Below are positions 60,094-64,000 of a DNA stretch of 64,000 nucleotides, piece after piece. Both the position numbers and the translations under genes were made by a program. The stretch comes from Rhizobiales bacterium CCH3-A5 (GTDB taxonomy: Bacteria > Pseudomonadota > Alphaproteobacteria > Rhizobiales > Beijerinckiaceae), in contig LSIB01000081.1 in the NCBI GenBank assembly GCA_001556025.1, forward strand, positions 1-64,000, given 5' to 3'. The stretch's first letter is position 1, and the number at the start of each line of letters is the position of its first letter. The notes beneath the pieces were generated by a model. The model was not told the origin of the DNA. It worked only from the letters and a program-made list of their open reading frames with translations, and ran no database searches.

Positions 60094-63000
60094 TCAACCC
60101 CGCCCGGGGGCGGCCGGCGGCGGCGTCGCCGCGCCTTGCGGAGCAGGCGGCGCTGCTGGGGGCGTCTCGCCCGCAGGCTGGTCCGGTTTCCGCTTCTGAC
60201 GCACGGCGGTGGAATAGTCCGGGTAGCGCTCGCGATAGGCGCGCATGAAGTCGGACAGGGTGTCGGCCCCGACCGCGTTGCGGGCCATCTCGCGGATGTC
60301 GGAGGCGCGGGCGCGGCTTGCGCCCGTCACGAAGGCGAAGGTGCGCGCATCGGCGCTGTCGACCATCTTCCCGGCGAATTTGCTGCGCAGCCGGTCGAGC
60401 GAGAGCGCCTCGCCCGCCATCACATAGGAGATCGCCGCGCGCATCACGTCGGCGCGCTGCGCGTCGGTGAGCGCCGCCTCGCCGCGCCAGCTTTCGCCCA
60501 GCATGCGCTCATGCGATTCGCCGGCCTCGCGCCAGCGCCGCCCGGTCCAGTAGATGTCGGCGCGCAGCCGGTCGACCTCCGCGCCGCGCTCGGATTCGAG
60601 AAGCTCCAGCGCCTGGTCGGTGCGCGAGAGGTCCGACAGCGCCTTGGTCTCCAGCAGCAGGCGGGCGCGCTTGACGTCGGCCGGCAGCTCGATCAGCCGT
60701 GTGCTGTGGATGGCGTCCAGCGCCTCGGCCGGCTTGCCGTTCATGAGCGCGATCATCGCGACCTTGGCCGCAACGGTGGAGCGGGCCGCGCCGGTCAGGC
60801 GCTTCTCCATCTGGTAGCGCAGGATTTCGCTCGCCTGGTCGAGCAGATCGAGCTCGACCAGCCGGTCGGCGAGCAGGCGGGTGATCTCGTCGCCGCGCCT
60901 GCCGATCGGCAGAAACTCCTTGAAGTCGTAGAACAGCGCCAGCGCCTCGATGCGCGGCAGCGCCTCGCTCGCCTTGCCGCTGAACAGCTCGGCGAATTTC
61001 TGCGCCGTCTCGTCATGCATGCGCCGCGTCAGCGGGTTGTCGGGGAAGATCTCGTTGGCGCGCCGTGCGATCAGGAAGGCGTCGCGCCAGCGCTGCTTGT
61101 CGGTGTAGAGCCGGCCGAGTTCGGCCAGCGCCTCGATTTCGAGATCGCCGCCGCGCCAGGTCACCGAGACGGTTTCCAGCCGGGCGATCGCCTCGTCGGG
61201 GGTGATATCCTGGCGTTTCTCGGTCTGCACGAGGCGCACCGCGCGCAATTGCGCCTCGGCCGCAACCGGCCGGCTGCCTGCTTCGAACAGCGGCTTGTAG
61301 CCGTTGAGCGCGGCCTGGGGCCGGCCGCTGGCGTCGTCGAGCATGGCGCGCAGGAGGGCGAGCTGGTCGGGCTCGACCAGGCCTTCGGGAAAATCGGTCA
61401 GACGCGCGATCTCGCGCTCGGCCACGGTCATGTCCTGCTGGGCCAGCGCCGCGCGCGCCTTGGCGATGCGAAACTCGGCCTGCACCTCCTTCGGATAGCG
61501 TTCGAGGACCGTCTCGGCGCGGCGGAAGCCGACCAGCGCCTGCGCATTGCGGCCGAGTCGCTGCTCGACGAGCGCGCGCCACAGCCCAGCCCCGGCGTCT
61601 TCCCGGATCGGCGCGGCTTCCCAGGCCTTGAGCGCATCGGCGTTACGGTGCATCCGCGTTGCGATCAGCGCTTTCAGGAACAGCGCCTCGCGGTTGCCGC
61701 GCATGCCGGGATCGTCGGCGAGCGCAACGGCGAGCGGCCCGGCGGCCTCCGACATCAGGCCGTTGGCGGCATAAAGGCGCGCCAGCGCGAGCCTGACCTC
61801 GGATTTGCGCGTGCGCGAGGCGTCGGCGACATCGCGCAGCAGGGCTCGCGATGCGTCGCGGACCGAGCCTGTCTGCAGTTTTCGCCAGAGTTCGGCGTCG
61901 AGCAAAGGCGGCAAGGCGGCGGGCGCGTTGCTTTCGTCGGCCGACGCCTCCATGGCCGCGTCGGGCGTCACGGTCAGGCCGCCGGCGCGGCCGATCAGCG
62001 CCTGGTCCGTGCCCGCGCGCACCACGACATCGTCGGCGCGCGGGCTGACGGCCAGGCCGTGCGCGGTCGGCAGCAGCGCGAATTCGACGAACTGGTAGGG
62101 CTTGGGCAGAAGCCGGGTCGGCCCCGTCGCGGTCGCGACCGCGACGGGCAATCCGCCCGGCCCGGCCTCCAGCCAGTGGACGCCGGTCATGCCGGACAGG
62201 GGGGCGGCGACGATGGTCTGGCCGCGCTCGTCGACGCCCCGGCGTGGCGCGATCGCTTCCGCGGCGCGGGCGCGGTCCTCGCCGAAGGCCAGCGACCAAA
62301 TGTTGCCGTCGTCGGCGAGGCGCGTCAGCGGCTGGCCGGCGAGGCGCAGTCGCACCAGCGTGACCTTGCCCTCGCGCGAGACGGTGGCGTCCTCGACGAT
62401 CTCCGGCAGAACCCCCTTGAACTCGGCGGGGTCGATCGTGTCGCGGGTGTCGAACACCAGAGTCGCCGTGCCGGCGTCGATGAAGGCGGCGGCCCCCGTC
62501 GGCCGGGGGAAGCGGAAATCGATGCGCGCGCCGTCGCCATGCTTGACGACCTGGATCCTGACCGGCTGCGGCGCCGGATCGGGCGGCGGCGCGGCCTTTG
62601 CGACAGTCGGCGCGGCAGCGGGCTGGGCAGCCGGCCTGTCGGCGGCAGGCGCGGCGGCGGCAGCGCCGGGCGCTGCCGGGACTGCAGATTGCGCCTGCGG
62701 CGCGGAGCCCGGTAGCGAGGTGGCCGGCGGTTTGCCGGGGCGGACGAGATCGACGACGAGGCCGTCCTCGTCGCGGAACGAGCGCATCCGCCAGTCCTGC
62801 GGCAGCGTCAGGTCGATCTGGGTCGCAGCGTCGGTGGTGGCGTGGGTCGCAAGCGCGACGCCACTGGGCAGGGCCGAGCGGATGGGGCCGGGCTCGACGG
62901 TCATCGCCTTGTCGAAGGTCATCCGGAGCGTGCCGTCGACGAGTTCCGGCGTCACGGCCGTGTCGGGCGGCGTCTGGAAGATCAGCCGGTCGAGCGTCGG

Positions 63001-63537
63001 CAGCGTCGCCCCGCGCACCGCCAGCACCGGGCGCGGCGGGGGCGGCTGTCGCGCGACGTCGCGGGCGCGCGCCTCCGCCAGCCGCAGCCGCTCGGCGAGG
63101 CTGGCGATGACCTCCTGGGGCGGGCCGGGCATGAGGCCGGTCCAGGTCTCCGGCAGGAGATCGATGAAGACCTTGTCGCCGGCCTCGATCAGATTGGCCT
63201 TGTAGGGCCGCGCCAGCGCGAAGCGCAGGCCCTTGCCGTCGGGGTCGTTGCGGGCGACGGAGATATAGGCCGGCAGGTCGCGCGCGACCTTGGCGACGTC
63301 GACCTTCACCGCTTCGCCGAAGGCGACGACGAGCACGCCGTTGGCGACGCGGATTTTCGTCGGAGTGGCCGTGTCGAACGAAAAGGCGAGGCGGCCGAAG
63401 CCGGCCGGCATGTCCTCGGCCCGCAAGGTCGCATTGGCGGCCAGTGCAGGCTGGGCCAACCCTGCGGCGACGCCGAGCGCGGCGAGACCGATACCGACGG
63501 ACAGGGACAGCGGAATACGCAAATCCGGCACTCTCAC
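60094..63537 (-). CDS. Giant periplasmic TPR/AMIN-type protein linked to flagellar genes
   Basis: A 1147-residue protein with a Sec signal peptide (MRVPDLRIPLSLSVGIGLAA ending QPALAAN). The first ~330 residues hold beta-rich blocks of AMIN type (TKIRVANGVLVVAFGEAVKV; LRFALARPYKANLIEAGDKV; FIDLLPETW), a Pro-Ala linker (residues ~300-350) and a second AMIN-like part (IDFRFPRPTGAAAFIDAGTA). From about residue 530 the protein is helical with repeats typical of TPR proteins (RLALARLYAANGLMSEAAGP). Homologues in related bacteria are often called TPR proteins and lie near mot/fli genes. A motor or envelope scaffold role is inferred from that and from the MotE-type gene next to it. Start taken as GTG 63535-63537. 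Confidence 0.75.
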   Translation of the reverse strand: MRVPDLRIPLSLSVGIGLAALGVAAGLAQPALAANATLRAEDMPAGFGRLAFSFDTATPTKIRVANGVLVVAFGEAVKVDVAKVARDLPAYISVARNDPDGKGLRFALARPYKANLIEAGDKVFIDLLPETWTGLMPGPPQEVIASLAERLRLAEARARDVARQPPPPRPVLAVRGATLPTLDRLIFQTPPDTAVTPELVDGTLRMTFDKAMTVEPGPIRSALPSGVALATHATTDAATQIDLTLPQDWRMRSFRDEDGLVVDLVRPGKPPATSLPGSAPQAQSAVPAAPGAAAAAPAADRPAAQPAAAPTVAKAAPPPDPAPQPVRIQVVKHGDGARIDFRFPRPTGAAAFIDAGTATLVFDTRDTIDPAEFKGVLPEIVEDATVSREGKVTLVRLRLAGQPLTRLADDGNIWSLAFGEDRARAAEAIAPRRGVDERGQTIVAAPLSGMTGVHWLEAGPGGLPVAVATATGPTRLLPKPYQFVEFALLPTAHGLAVSPRADDVVVRAGTDQALIGRAGGLTVTPDAAMEASADESNAPAALPPLLDAELWRKLQTGSVRDASRALLRDVADASRTRKSEVRLALARLYAANGLMSEAAGPLAVALADDPGMRGNREALFLKALIATRMHRNADALKAWEAAPIREDAGAGLWRALVEQRLGRNAQALVGFRRAETVLERYPKEVQAEFRIAKARAALAQQDMTVAEREIARLTDFPEGLVEPDQLALLRAMLDDASGRPQAALNGYKPLFEAGSRPVAAEAQLRAVRLVQTEKRQDITPDEAIARLETVSVTWRGGDLEIEALAELGRLYTDKQRWRDAFLIARRANEIFPDNPLTRRMHDETAQKFAELFSGKASEALPRIEALALFYDFKEFLPIGRRGDEITRLLADRLVELDLLDQASEILRYQMEKRLTGAARSTVAAKVAMIALMNGKPAEALDAIHSTRLIELPADVKRARLLLETKALSDLSRTDQALELLESERGAEVDRLRADIYWTGRRWREAGESHERMLGESWRGEAALTDAQRADVMRAAISYVMAGEALSLDRLRSKFAGKMVDSADARTFAFVTGASRARASDIREMARNAVGADTLSDFMRAYRERYPDYSTAVRQKRKPDQPAGETPPAAPPAPQGAATPPPAAPGRG

Positions 63538-63638
63538 GCAACGCCACACCAGCGGAACGGCGCGGCGACAGCGCGGCATCCCGACAGGGTGGCACGCTAG
63601 CGCGTCAAGGATAATGCCGGGTTAAGGGCCGGGGCCGC

Positions 63639-64000
63639 TCACCGTCGTGGCGGCGGGGCGATCGCCGGCAGTTCGCCGCCGGGCAGTTGGGCGTTGTCGA
63701 TCGGCCGATCGGGGCCGACGCCGCGGCCGCTCGAGGCCAGCGCGACCGTCAGTTTCTCGGCCCGGTCGGGGGCCATCGCGGCCAAGACTTCGGACATCTT
63801 GCGCGGGTTCATCTGCTGGACGACGGGCACGAGCACGTCATGGCCGAGCCTGTCGAAGACGCGGGCGGCATCCTTGGGCTTCATCGCCTCATACATGATG
63901 ACGAGGTTCTTGATGGCCTTGGCCTCTTCCGCGGCGGCGGCTTTGGGGCCATCGCTTTTGCCCTCCTGCTGCTTGAGATCGCCGACGCGGCCGTCGAGCT
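63639..64000 (-). CDS. MotE-family protein (MgtE N-domain-like), C-terminal part
   Basis: The C-terminal 120 residues or so of a protein cut by the right window edge. DGRVGDLKQQEGKSDGPKAA precedes the conserved MotE part: YEAMKPKDAARVFDRLGHDV and VVQQMNPRKMSEVLAAMAPD, the MgtE intracellular N-domain-like repeat. MotE in Sinorhizobium meliloti is a periplasmic chaperone of the motor protein MotC. The neighbouring giant TPR gene is 101 bp downstream on the same strand. The true start lies outside the window. Confidence 0.78.
   Translation of the reverse strand, partial: LDGRVGDLKQQEGKSDGPKAAAAEEAKAIKNLVIMYEAMKPKDAARVFDRLGHDVLVPVVQQMNPRKMSEVLAAMAPDRAEKLTVALASSGRGVGPDRPIDNAQLPGGELPAIAPPPRR

Overview
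This 64 kb, GC-rich window looks like chromosome from an alphaproteobacterium of the order Hyphomicrobiales, most like the Bosea group. That placement is inferred from the CckA/CtrA-type flagellar programme with FlaF, FlbT and FliX, the neighbourhood icd - GFA - recA - alaS - cckA - flhB, the GAAC-N7-GAAC LexA box and the chemoreceptor C-terminal module. No tRNA, rRNA or CRISPR array was seen.

Left part (1-9.9 kb): the 5' end of a ferredoxin-NADP reductase, a GlcG/HbpS-type protein, a BON-LysM protein, an orphan PilZ plus chemoreceptor-tail protein, a TRAP transporter operon (dctP-dctQ-dctM) with a rhodanese, and a molybdenum hydroxylase large subunit followed by two c-type cytochromes that may form its electron outlet.

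9.9-15.9 kb: an XRE-cupin regulator and an alcohol dehydrogenase gene cut in two by a 3.53 kb IS1595-like element (11442-14971). The element has 33-bp perfect terminal inverted repeats, an 8-bp target duplication, a transposase and four passenger genes of unknown function. It is the best candidate here for an undescribed module.

16-27.8 kb: household and accessory genes: EamA permease, two-gene LpxH-like/glycosyltransferase unit, CPA2 antiporter, MoxR ATPase, an ABA4-like fused membrane protein with a divergent TetR regulator, a SixA-like phosphatase and the ycjX-ycjF pair.

27.9-40.1 kb is flagellar block 1: flgE, flgK and flgL on +, then flaF, flbT, two flagellins, a FlaG-like protein, a FlgN-like protein, cheL and flgI on -, and fliX on +. 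40.1-53.0 kb separates the two flagellar blocks: a Bug-type binding protein/cupin/SDR set, icd, a GFA protein, recA with its LexA box, alaS, a cyclic-nucleotide-type channel with altered key residues, and cckA. 53.1-64 kb is flagellar block 2: flhB, fliR, fliQ, fliE, flgC and flgB on -, fliO-like and fliP on +, then a giant periplasmic TPR protein and the C-terminal end of a MotE-type protein on -.

Three flagellar promoters (flgE, fliX, flgB) carry the same 6-5-6 dyad. flgB also has a textbook CtrA box, and fliX and cckA lie in the same window, so the control circuit and its targets sit together.
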